DNA of 64,000 nucleotides, from positions 28,626,900 through 28,690,899 of the forward strand of contig NC_083638.1 of assembly GCF_963576545.1 (NCBI RefSeq), read 5' to 3'. The number at the start of each line of letters is the position of its first letter. The first letter of the stretch is position 1. Positions 1 through 9,400 of this stretch are shown here, one piece after another. Position numbers and translations under genes: made by a program. The notes under the pieces were generated by a model. The model saw only the letters and a list, made by a program, of their open reading frames with translations, was not told where the DNA came from and searched no databases. Source of the DNA: Limanda limanda. Lineage: Eukaryota; Chordata; Actinopteri; Pleuronectiformes; Pleuronectidae.

Positions 1-203
1 ATGGATGGGGAGTGTGCATGCGTTGATTAAGTCCCTGCCCACACACATCGCTACTCCCCATTGGATGGTTTAGTGAGGTCCTCCGACGGGCCCCTCCAGA
101 GTCGGTCACGGCCCTGGCGGAGCCGAGAAGACTATCAAACTGGACTATTCTAGAGGAAGTAAAAGTTAACAAGATTTCTGAAGGTGAACCTGCTGAGGGA
201 TAG
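1..203 (+). pseudogene. Degenerate 3' end of 18S rRNA (rDNA pseudogene fragment)
   Basis: This stretch closely resembles the last ~200 bases of vertebrate 18S rRNA: GCGTTGATTAAGTCCCTGCC at 20-39, then the TTGGATGGTTTAGTGAGGTC block, the CACGGCCCTGGCGGAG block, the AGAGGAAGTAAAAG block and GGTGAACCTGC just before the 3' end. It is not functional. Bases are missing after CCCTGCCC and within the universally conserved CGCCCGTCGCTACT region, and the GTCGTAACAAGGTTTCCGTAGG region has been shortened and mutated. The left part lies outside the window, so the fragment may be longer. It is best read as an orphan rDNA insertion (genomic or cDNA-derived) in a gene region, unless the contig edge is misassembled. 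Confidence 0.88.
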
Positions 204-380
204 ACCAACCTCTCGCGCTGCCCCCCCCGACGGCAAACACGCCCCCAGACCTGCACATCTCCCGAGGGAGGGGGCAGCGAGTGAGAGAGAGAGAGAGTGA
301 GGGAGAGTGAGGGAGAGAGAGAGAGAGAGAGAGGTGCGCCGTGCGTAGAGGCGTGCGGCGCCAACCTCCGCTGCTCAAGT
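204..380 (+). pseudogene. ITS1-like sequence following the 18S fragment
   Basis: The 18S remnant runs directly into GC-rich sequence with C-runs and then a (GA)n tract at about 277-334. This is the position and composition expected of the start of ITS1 (internal transcribed spacer 1). No 5.8S sequence follows before ordinary A+T-rich DNA resumes near 380, so at least part of a genomic rDNA unit, not just mature rRNA, appears to have been inserted. ITS1 is poorly conserved, so this call rests on adjacency and composition. Confidence 0.5.
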
Positions 381-1446
381 AACGAGCCAGTTTTGAGAAT
401 GTAAGGAGTAGAAAGTACAGGTATTTAGAGAGGAAGAAGAGAGAAAAAAAAACAAAAAAAACATAGCGGACCAGACCGGCCCACATTGGGCAAAACAAGT
501 GGCTGGGATAGTGAAGGAACATCTGTGCTGAGCATGGATTAGAGGACCCTAAATAGAACATACCAATAAAGGTGGCTGAGGTCAACAGAGCTAAAATCCT
601 GGGGGACTTCTGGCTAATCAACTGATCTAAGTGGTGGTGGACAAAGAACAGAGGATGGCAGTAGAGATAGATGTGGCAATCCAAGCTGACAGTAACACCA
701 GGTACTGAAAGAACCACGAGAACAGATACATCTGCCAGGTATATCTGAAGTCACTGTCCAGAAGAGCCAGTCCTAACAAAAGATGAAGAAGATTGTTCAT
801 TATGGCACTCACAACATTCTCTTTTTAAAGTTTAAAAATCATTTAAATAAAGGAATTTCTCTAGATGTGACAAATCATTTTCACCTCCTTCTTGTTCATC
901 CCCTGAACATAATGTCCTGTGCTTACAAAATACAAAAGCATAAGATAAAAAAACATAAATTTGGGACCTCAGGGGCTCCGTACCCAACAGCTTTATCGTA
1001 ACACCACGTGCAGACGCGCAACAGTTGGAGGTGATCGGCCATGCGGCTCCTGTGGAGGGCTCAGAAGACTGGCACTATTTCCTCGACAGAGGCGGAGGTA
1101 ACGAGCCTATGATGCACTTTGACCTTTGGAATGACCGTATCACACACTTTATGAAGTGAATAGATAGAAGCGCAGGAGAAATTAGCAACTTTGGTGTTTT
1201 TTCAGTGAGACGGAAAGAGGCGGAAACAACAACATGTAAACTCCAGTGATTTGACCTGTACGTTTCCTCCAGTAGAGTCAACCTGTTCTAGTTGTACAGT
1301 CCTTCTCATTAAATCGGGACTATTAGATCCCATGGAAACGTGAGTCTTGAATGTCGTGCAGAAAAGAAAGAAATAAAAAGATATCATGACGTCACAGATT
1401 GAGTGCTTGAGTACTATATAAAGATTTTTTTTCTTGCGTCACCATC
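381..1446. other. Intergenic sequence; one unexplained open frame
   Basis: Mostly A+T-rich with no recognisable gene. The frame from 959 to 1159 (+ strand) is open for 66 codons ending in TGA, and the peptide looks non-random (GSEDWHYFLDRGGGNEPMMH within it), but there is no good start codon and I do not recognise it. A possible acceptor (CCTCAG at 966-971) precedes it, so it could be a terminal exon of an unseen gene, a gene fossil, or chance. A TATATAA box at 1415-1421 lies about 26 bases before the tRNA gene. Confidence 0.4.
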
Positions 1447-1520
1447 GGTGCCGTGGCTTAGATGGTTAAAGCGCCTGTCTAGTAAACAGGAGATCCTGGG
1501 TTCAAATCCCAGCGGTGCCT
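1447..1520 (+). tRNA. tRNA-Thr (anticodon AGT)
   Basis: A 74-base tRNA with complete cloverleaf. The acceptor stem GGTGCCG/CGGTGCC closes with two G-T pairs. The anticodon stem CCTGT/ACAGG (1474-1478/1486-1490) encloses loop CTAGTAA with anticodon AGT at 1481-1483, read as IGU for threonine. Internal promoter boxes are present: A box TGGCTTAGATGG and B box GGTTCAAATCC, which has A where the consensus usually has G. A TTTT terminator for RNA polymerase III spans 1520-1523, and a TATATAA lies upstream. There is no intron. Apart from small differences it matches the standard vertebrate tRNA-Thr-AGT, so it is probably a functional, isolated gene. Confidence 0.94.
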
Positions 1521-1523
1521 TTT
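1520..1523 (+). terminator. Pol III terminator of tRNA-Thr
   Basis: A run of four T residues begins at the discriminator base of the tRNA gene. A short T run of this kind is the normal RNA polymerase III termination signal. Confidence 0.75.
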
Positions 1524-1646
1524 ACCCTGTTACTCCTCCATTGGGTTCTACCCAGAGACTGTATGTACAGTAACCCAGGTTCTGCCATCTGCGGTACCAG
1601 AGGAGTATTCTTTTTCTTTATAGTTCAACCAACAGTCCTCTTCTTC

Positions 1647-2025
1647 AAAACACAACCTCCTTCCTCTTCCTGCTTTAAATCTCAACCTGCTTCCTCTTCT
1701 TCTATAAAATACAACCTGCCTCCTCTTCTTCTTTAAAACACAACCTGCCTCCTCTTCTTCTTTAAAACACAACCTGCCTCCTCTTCTTCTTTAAAACGCA
1801 ACCTGCCTCCTCTTCTTCTTTAAAACACAACCTGCCTCCTCTTCTTCTTTAAAACACAAACTGCCTCCTTCTCTTCTTCTTTAAAACACAACCTGCTTCC
1901 TCTTCTTCTTTAAAACACAGCCTGCCTCCTCCTCTTCTCCTTTAAAACACAAACCGCCTCCCCCTCTTCTTCTTTAAAACACAAACTGCCTCCTCTTCTT
2001 TAAAACACAACCTGCTTCCTCTTCC
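1647..2025 (+). repeat. Pyrimidine-rich minisatellite, ~29-bp unit, 13 copies
   Basis: Thirteen head-to-tail copies of a unit of about 29 bases, beginning AAAACACAACCTGCC and continuing TCCTCTTCTTCTTT. Units 4, 5 and 7 are identical; the outer ones vary by substitutions and small length changes (26 to 32 bases). The + strand is almost purely A or C/T in alternating blocks with very few G. There are no unique spacers, so it is not CRISPR-like. It begins about 130 bases after the tRNA gene. Confidence 0.92.
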
Positions 2026-3177
2026 ACCGAGGAGCTTCTGTGCAAATGCTCTGCTCATTGACTTTGTCAGAAAATTGCGGTGCATGCATCTGACCACACG
2101 GGGGCGGCACTGAGACGATATATATAGCCTACAATGGAGGATGAGGGCAATCCTGAGGAACCTTCCTCCCAGGAACTCTTCATTTGAACAAGGAGCCTCA
2201 GCTTGTGGTGAGAAACACACATCAGAGCTACTGCTGGTGTCATTCAGTCCTTCAGTGAGGACAGAACCAGACAGATAAACAAAGAAGAATGTGTCCGCTG
2301 TATCCAGGGAGATGCGGCAAGCAGATCACAGATTAGATCAGGCAGAGCGGAAGTTGGACAGCTTTCTCTTCAAAATAAAAGCTTCAGTCTGTGAGACCAC
2401 TTTACACCATTATTGCACCATTCAACAGTGTTTTGAGACGATTCATTTTGAAAGTGTAGACCCATCCGTTGACTGCAGTCATGTCTGACCATATGTTATA
2501 TGTCATAATGCTACTTTTAAAGTTTGAAATACACACTGCATCAGCGTAGTCTTCGGTTTCATTTCTTGTGTCCGTTTTCCCCTGTAATTACATACACCTA
2601 TGCTTTTTAATGATTTATTTTGATGCTGCTGTGTTGTAAAATTATAATCCCTTTCCCTCTCATTTTCCTTACAACTAGAATAAAAAGAATGTTCATACTT
2701 ACAACTTATCTGGCCAGATGAATGAAGTGGATTGGATAAGATAGATTGAGATAAGATAACATGTACCTTCTATTGGTCACTGCATAAATAATTCAAAACA
2801 GACATAGAGGAAGTAGAAGGGGAAAATGTAGTAAGTAATACAAAATATGAATAGAAACATAATCTAGCATGAATAACATATGGATAGAAATACTCTAAAC
2901 AATACTAGAGATACTTTTCTCTATACTTCAGCCTTTAACTAGATCTTGCACTTGCTGGCACTCCTGTGGTTTTATAATTTGTATAACTTTTTTCTTTTCT
3001 GTTTTTATGCATTTTTTAATTCAAATTTTTGTATTTTTTCCCCTTTTTATTTTAAATGTCCTTTAAACGTGTTTTATATGACTTAAAATCTGTTCTCTTA
3101 TATTTATCTCATATAACTTTTGTTATTTTTTATTAACATGTTTTTATTTTCATTGACTTTTTTTATTTGTATCCATT
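2026..3177. other. Intergenic, A+T-rich; no gene recognised
   Basis: A TATATATA sequence near 2117-2125 precedes an ATG at 2134 that opens only 17 codons. A second open stretch at 2291-2488 encodes an unrecognised 65-residue peptide with a charged, helix-like start. Neither has splice or codon evidence strong enough to call a gene. The remainder to 3177 is low-complexity A+T-rich DNA. Confidence 0.4.
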
Positions 3178-3240
3178 ATATGTAAAGCACTTTGAGCTGC
3201 ATTTCTTGTATGACAAGTAATATGTAAATAAAGTGTGTTA
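3178..3240 (+). repeat. L2-type LINE/SINE 3' tail fragment
   Basis: Contains TGTAAAGCACTTTGAGCTGC followed by TTTCTTGTATGA and AAATAAAGTG then TTATTATTA. This arrangement is the common 3' end of L2-like LINEs and SINEs scattered through fish genomes. The rest of the element is absent, as is usual for 5'-truncated insertions. It also supplies an AATAAA poly(A) signal. Confidence 0.55.
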
Positions 3241-3599
3241 TTATTACTATATATGTGGCTTCTTTTCTATATGTGCAATATCAAGATAAAGTCGTGCAAT
3301 GTTCAAATTCTTTGCAATATACAATATGTGTTTCTTGGCTTATGGATTTTTTTTGTTAGACTTTGTTTTAGTTTTGTGTTAGAAGTATTTTTGTTGAACA
3401 GTCAGAAAAAAACACATTACATTCACTTTAATAGAAAATTATATATGTCATTCTTAGAAGTCATATAACTGCAGCCCTTCTTTGAGTATTTATTGTGTGT
3501 TTTCCCGGTAGATCACACAGATCCAATAGTGCATACTGTGAAAATAAACTTTATAAAAACATCTGAATAAGGGTTAACGAGTGTCCTTATATGCACTTT

Positions 3600-3835
3600 C
3601 TTGGTTTGGTAGCTTTTATTTTGAAGACAATAAGCGGAAGTCGCGTTGTATGACTCAGCCAACTTCACTCCGGTGTCTTGGCTGCTTCTGCAAAGGACAC
3701 AATGGGCTTTCCTCAGTGAGGCACCGTCGGTGTGTGTGTGTGTGAGATGAAGACAGATGTTGTGCTGGAGGACACAGATGTGGAGCAAACCGCTGGACCT
3801 GTGCTCCGGATAGCAGCGGCCGTGCCCGCAGGACC
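3600..3835 (+). promoter_or_regulatory. Probable lrp3 promoter and 5' UTR
   Basis: This stretch lies immediately before the lrp3 start codon and becomes locally GC-rich. An ETS-type CGGAAGT (3635-3641) and an AP-1/MARE-type TGACTCAGC (3651-3659) lie within it. There is no convincing TATA box. An upstream ATG at 3747 opens a 32-codon frame that ends at 3843-3845, overlapping the lrp3 start in a different frame; if transcription begins upstream of 3747 this should reduce lrp3 translation. The transcription start site itself cannot be read from sequence. Confidence 0.4.
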
Positions 3836-3845
3836 ATGGGAGTGA
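3747..3845 (+). promoter_or_regulatory. Upstream ORF overlapping the lrp3 start
   Basis: An ATG at 3747 opens 32 codons and terminates at TGA 3843-3845, seven bases past the lrp3 start ATG and in a different frame. An overlapping upstream ORF of this kind would normally depress initiation at the main start. It matters only if the mRNA begins before 3747, which is not known. Confidence 0.4.
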
Positions 3846-3896
3846 GGCAGCTGCTGCTCGGGCTGATGTGGCTCCGCTCCGCTCTGCCCTGTGCAG
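3836..3896 (+). CDS. lrp3: lrp3 coding exon 1 (signal peptide)
   Basis: The start ATG sits in GGACCATGG, a near-ideal Kozak context. It encodes MGVRQLLLGLMWLRSALPCA plus one base of the next codon, a typical cleavable signal peptide. The donor is CAG|GTGAGA and is followed at once by a (GA)n run (about 3899-3924), an unusual setting for a 5' splice site. Confidence 0.85.
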
Positions 3897-5051
3897 GTGA
3901 GAGAGAGAGAGAGAGAGAGAGAGAAAACAATGCATCCTCTCTGCTGAGATGTTGACATGGAGATGTGTGCACGTCTCTGTGTCCTGGGGAAACACAGCAG
4001 TGCTCGCTCCTGGTGCTTCGGGTACAGTCATTGAACAGATGTTGTGTCCCTTGGTGTTTGTTTGCATCTGGATCACCACTGAGGAGCGTGTACTTCACAA
4101 AGCTTCCGATACCAGCCTGTCTCAGCAGAGCACTCCTCTGTCCACTGGGTCAGTGGTGGATGTCCTTTAGCCCGCTGCTTTGTCCCGTGTCCCTGTGATG
4201 AAGAGGTGGGAGACAGCCCTGTCTCCACTGGGGCGAAGGGACGGAGTGAGAAGATGAGGGTATCATCCTGCTCGGACCTGTGGGGCCATCGATCTGTGGT
4301 GGTGAAATGATCAGGCTGTGTGTGGAAACATGGATGCTCTGCCACAAATGTGATGCTGCTATCAGCATTACATCACTGCTTCTCTGCAGCCACTCAATCT
4401 CTCCCCCTCTCTCCCTCCACCCCTCCCCTCCGCTCTTTCTATTATCAAAGTGTTTTTAGAGGTCTCTGTGTGTGTGTGTGTGTCTGTGTGTGTCTGTGTG
4501 AGTTTGTGTGAGTTTTCATGGCAACAAGTTGTGAAGACCAGTTTGACAATCACACCTTTTGGACAGTTTGGCCAGTCCTTCATTTTTGAAACATCTTTAA
4601 AGGGCTGATTGAGGGTTAAGACTTGGTTTTAGTGTTCAGGTTAGAATTAGGTTTCGGTTAAGGTTAGGTTCAGGGTAGTGTTAGGTTAGGGCTAGGTTCA
4701 GGTTAGTAGTGTGTTTAGTGTTAGCTTTAGTATAAGGTTAGGGTAAGCTTTATATTAGAATGCGGTTTAGGTTAGGTTTAGGTTAGTATTAGGTTCAGGG
4801 CTAGGGTTACGTTAAGGTAAGGGTTAGTAAGGTTTAGGCTAAGGTTAGGGTTAGGGTCAGATTATTGCTTGTACGGTTGTGGTCAAGCAATAATTCATCA
4901 TGTCACAGAGTGTCCTCATAAAGACGGATGAACAAATGTGTGTATGTGAAGAGGGAAGGTTTCCTGAGGAATACACCACATTATGGTGAACACATCATGT
5001 TGTGACTTGTTTGACTATGAAGAATAATTACGTCTCTTTTCTTCTCTCTCG

Positions 5052-5094
<43 letters not shown>

Positions 5095-6424
5095 AAAAAA
5101 AACTGGTTGTTATTAGCTCTGCTAGTCTGAGGTTCTTGTACTTGACGTGAGTTTTTCTAGTTTCTACTTTACACCTCTACTCCACTGCATTCCAGAGGGA
5201 AATGTGATCATATTTAACCTATGGGGCCGGGCAATAATAGGTATATAGATATTTAACCTATGTTATATTGCTATTGATATTCTGTGATAATTATTGATAT
5301 TGTTTTATTGCTCAGACTTAATTTAACCCTCTGTGTTTAAATTAACCCTCTGCTTTTAATTAAATTGAATGATTCATGTCACCTAAAAACATGAAGAGCC
5401 AAAAATAAGTTTGGTATATTACACCTTACAAAAGAGCATTTATACTTGTGTCTGGATTCAAAATAAAATATCATGTAGCTGCAGTGCATTCTGGTCTGTT
5501 GAGACTGATGTGGGTTAAACTGGTGCAGATGATAAAACAGCAGCCCAATCAACCCAAACACAAAAGGAGACTGAAAACCAGGGAATTTAACTTTCTAGAA
5601 GATCCTGATGATTTCATGCCACCCTTGTCGATCACAAAAGATGTGATGCAGTAGACCTGCTCCCACGATAATCTGTCAGGAGGGACGTTCAACCCCCGAC
5701 AATCAAAAACCCAAGAGTCATTGCACCAGATCCTCATTGTGCAGCTGTACTTACTAGGTCTGGGTCGTCGATATCCATCACAGAGGTCTTAAGGATTCCT
5801 CCACCCCACCTCCGCTCCTGTTTCACTCTGCTGACTGCACTGAATCATCAGGAAAGCCTGTAACAAACACACACTCAGCAGAAGAGAGAGCAGACCTGCC
5901 GCTGTGTGCTGGTGTTGGATAATCATGGTGGAGCCGTTCAGCTAATGTCCTGTCGTTATGGTTCTGGTTAATTAAGAGTGTCTCTCTTACTGTGGCGTTA
6001 AGCAATAATGAGATGAGCTCTCAGCACAAGAATGAAATCCCTCCTAATTATGTAACGCTTACATCACGATTTAAGTTAATGAATAATTCTCCGTCCTCTG
6101 GTTTTAAGACTTTCTCTTATCAAAACCAAACCTCGTCCTGATGTCCTCACTTATTAGAAAACAATGGGATTCACTGCCTGCACTCTGCACAGGCCTTACT
6201 CCTGCTGCTCCTCTTGGCCACCCCACACTGTGGCGTTCCCTGGGGCCTGGTGCGATGGCAGCAGGCGATGCTGTTGCCGTGGCTGCCAGTTTGACTGCTG
6301 CTGCGTCGGTTCTGGCTCCCGTGTGATCAGCACAAAGCTCTGCTGAAAGGCAATAAGGTCATTTGTCATGTCGTAGTGATTGTATTTAGGTTTTGGCATC
6401 GATCAGAGAAAAAAAAAGACAAAG

Positions 6425-6463
<39 letters not shown>

Positions 6464-9400
6464 GTGTGTGTGTGTGTGTTCTGGCAGTAGCAGTATGGAT
6501 CCTGCTGAGCATGCATAACTCTAAGTTCATCATGAATAAAGGACAACCTTTCACAACTCTCTTGTGAAAGGTTCTGTAGTTTTTCCCTTTTAAATTCAAG
6601 ATGGCAATGATTTGTTGTGGCTACGTTCAAAAGTTTTGTTGCCGTAGGTTGCAGATTTACAGACGAGATTTGTAATAATAATAACAATAACTTTATTTGT
6701 GTAGCACAAGAATACAAAGCATCAGAGAAATTGTCATTTAAATCAAAGACAACAGGTGAAATAATGAAACATAAGGTAAGAGTGACTGCAAAAGAAAAGG
6801 ATAAAACAAACAAGCAATAGTAAAAAAAAAAGGATGATTGAAGTTACTGTTACTGACACTTTGAAAATATCTCAATCAATTGATCCTGGTAACAAGTCTT
6901 TTTGAGCAGCATCATGATACATGATTATTCCTGTGTGAGTCATAGCGCTGCATTGTTGTTCAGAGACTATTAATAACACATCACTGATCCCCACTGATGC
7001 ACTGGGTGACATATTCCTTCATTACCTTCAACACATGCAACATCATGCTACTCACTAGCACATCAAGTGTGTGTTAATCTGCAGCTGAAAATAGTTTCAA
7101 CGTCATTATTTTATCTTGCTTTGAGTAGCGTTTGCCAAAAAACATAGAGCCCAACTATTTTACTAAAAAAATAAACAAAAACATATACATTCACTCCTGC
7201 ACTAACACAGAAAGAGCTTTGGTGCAACAGTCAGGCTGGGGAAGTCTAATATCACATCTATTCCTTTAGTAGAGCCTTTGAAATTCAGCCTTTTATCTAA
7301 TTTGATTTGTGCTGAATAAGAAAATGAATGTCAGTATGTGAAGCAGCATAGTGAGACTCTGCAGAGGACATTTATTAATTTATATCTCAGTTATTTATGA
7401 GGACCTGACACTGTAAAATAATAACACTTCTTCCAGGTCAGTGTTTCATCGGTGGCATTAAGCATGTACAGAAGGATTGCAGAGATGGACCTCCCTGATG
7501 TGTTTATCCCTGTCTCCCCCCCCCGGTCTCTTTGTCATCCAGCAGGCTGCAGTGAGAAGGCGGAGGTCCACACGGAGCGGAGGGGTGTGATCTACAGCCC
7601 CTCGTGGCCTTTAAACTACCCGGCTGGAGTCAACTGCAGCTGGCATATCCAGGGAGGTCAGGGAGAGGTCATCACCATCAGGTAAAGGTCACTTCTCAAA
7701 CACACAGCTGTCACACGAGTTCTGTCTCTGTGTGAGCACCTGACATAAAAAAAACTCTCTCCTCCAGTTTCCGTAACTTTGACTTGGCGGAGTCTGGAAA
7801 CTGTTCTGGAGACTGGCTCATGCTGACTCCCATGTGGCATGGGGAATCCCGGCTGTGCGGCGCCATGCTGCCTCCACCCGTCATTTCCACCAGGGGGCGT
7901 GTGTGGCTTTACTTCCACTCTCAGGCCAACGGCTCTGGGCAAGCTCAGGGCTTCCGTCTCTCTTACATCCGAGGTGAGAGGATAGTGATGTCATCTTGTG
8001 AGGAATCTGTAACCAGAGTGAATTTAAATGTCTAGATTTGTGAGGCACAAAATGTCAATCATCTGAATTATAAATAAGAAACATAATTAAGTGCAGTCCA
8101 TTTTTGACTAAAATGTCATGATAAGTTATTTTACCAAATGAGGACATGTATTGAAATGGCTCTTAAACTTAATTATCACTCACGTTACATGCATGTAAGG
8201 TGCACGACCACATCAAAATTACTTTTAACTGAATTATCTTAATTCTCAAACTTAAACCTGGAAATAATATGGTAATCTATTAAATCAATATCGACCAAAA
8301 TAATTCACATCACACAATATACAACTTCATTACATTGTAATGTTTGGGTAAAAAAGCCAAGCTTTGAGTATTTTGGCTTAGTTTCATGTCATGCAGTAAT
8401 TTGCCACATTAGTTAAATTAAAATACCATCTCAGTCCCACCACAGCAGTGTTTTCATTCCTATAGAAATGTGTTTTCTTGTCATGAGACATTGTTGGGCT
8501 CTTGGTTCTGGTCAGAATGTGAGAGTATCTGGTTAGTTTGGAGCCACCATGAGCTGATGGAGGCTACAACTGGGGGCATGGACCAGTTTGACCCTGTCAG
8601 CCGGTCCCACCATGACCCTAAAACTAGATACTCCAGGCCACAGGGTGATACGGCTTAGGGTAATCTTGATCTTGTTAGTATAATTACCAATAATGTCACG
8701 TTTTTTTTCTCTTTCTTTTTAATATCTAATCAAAGATGATGGCTGCTTGTTTTCAGGAATTTGATGGTGACGGTCGGTGTCTCTCAGTAAATTACAGTTT
8801 GAGGCTCTGAACAGTGGATCAGGGTTTATAGTAATCCAGACAAAGAGCATTACAATTAGTGGGTGTTAGCTGCTAGACTTAAAACTGTTAATCTGAACTC
8901 ATTAGGCAGTGTTAAGCCTCACAGTATATTAAAGTGTGTTGTGTTTGTCCATGCGTCTTTGGCTGCTTTTTGTTGTATTGATGTGTTAAACCCTCTGCAT
9001 CTGATGAAGTGCTGTTTGGGGCGAATACATTTAATCTGAGAGTGTTGCTGCACTCAGTTTAGTGCTGGCTCATACGTTCATGTCAGTTCTTGTTCTTGAG
9101 TGATAGTTTAAAGTTCCAGTGTGTTCATCTCTTTCCTCTGTAGGTCACCTGGGTCAGAGCAGCTGTCAGCCCGATGAATTCCTCTGTGGGAACGGGAAGT
9201 GTCTTCCTCACTCCTGGAAGTGCAACGGTCAGGATGAATGCGGCGATGCCAGCGATGAACGCAGCTGCTCCCCCCCCCCCACTGAAGCCCAGCCTGGCCT
9301 CTGCCCCTTTGGCTCCCTGCCGTGCACCCAGGTCCAGTCCACCCGCTGTCTGCCGGCCGCCCTGCGCTGCAACGGAGCCCGGGACTGCCCTGACGGAACC

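Larger units (their letters stand above)
3897..7545 (+). other. lrp3 intron 1 (3.6 kb)
   Basis: Phase-1 intron containing (GA)n at its start, TG and CA microsatellites (4467-4500, 5054-5091, 6429-6479), a degenerate GGTTAG-rich block (about 4604-4862) and a reversed L2-type tail (about 6673-6715). The acceptor is CCAGCAG, a NAGNAG tandem. No coding sequence is seen inside. Confidence 0.75.

Noticed and set aside
166..717. 183-codon minus-strand open frame across the rDNA fragment
   Set aside because: Antisense to 18S/ITS1 and the GA tract; the serine/leucine repeats come from simple sequence.
1647..2025. Regular direct repeats resembling a CRISPR array
   Set aside because: There are no unique spacers, and the setting is a vertebrate genome; it is a minisatellite.
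4604..4862. Interstitial telomere scar
   Set aside because: TTAGGG units are irregular and the block shares its start with another TG-associated repeat at 63187.
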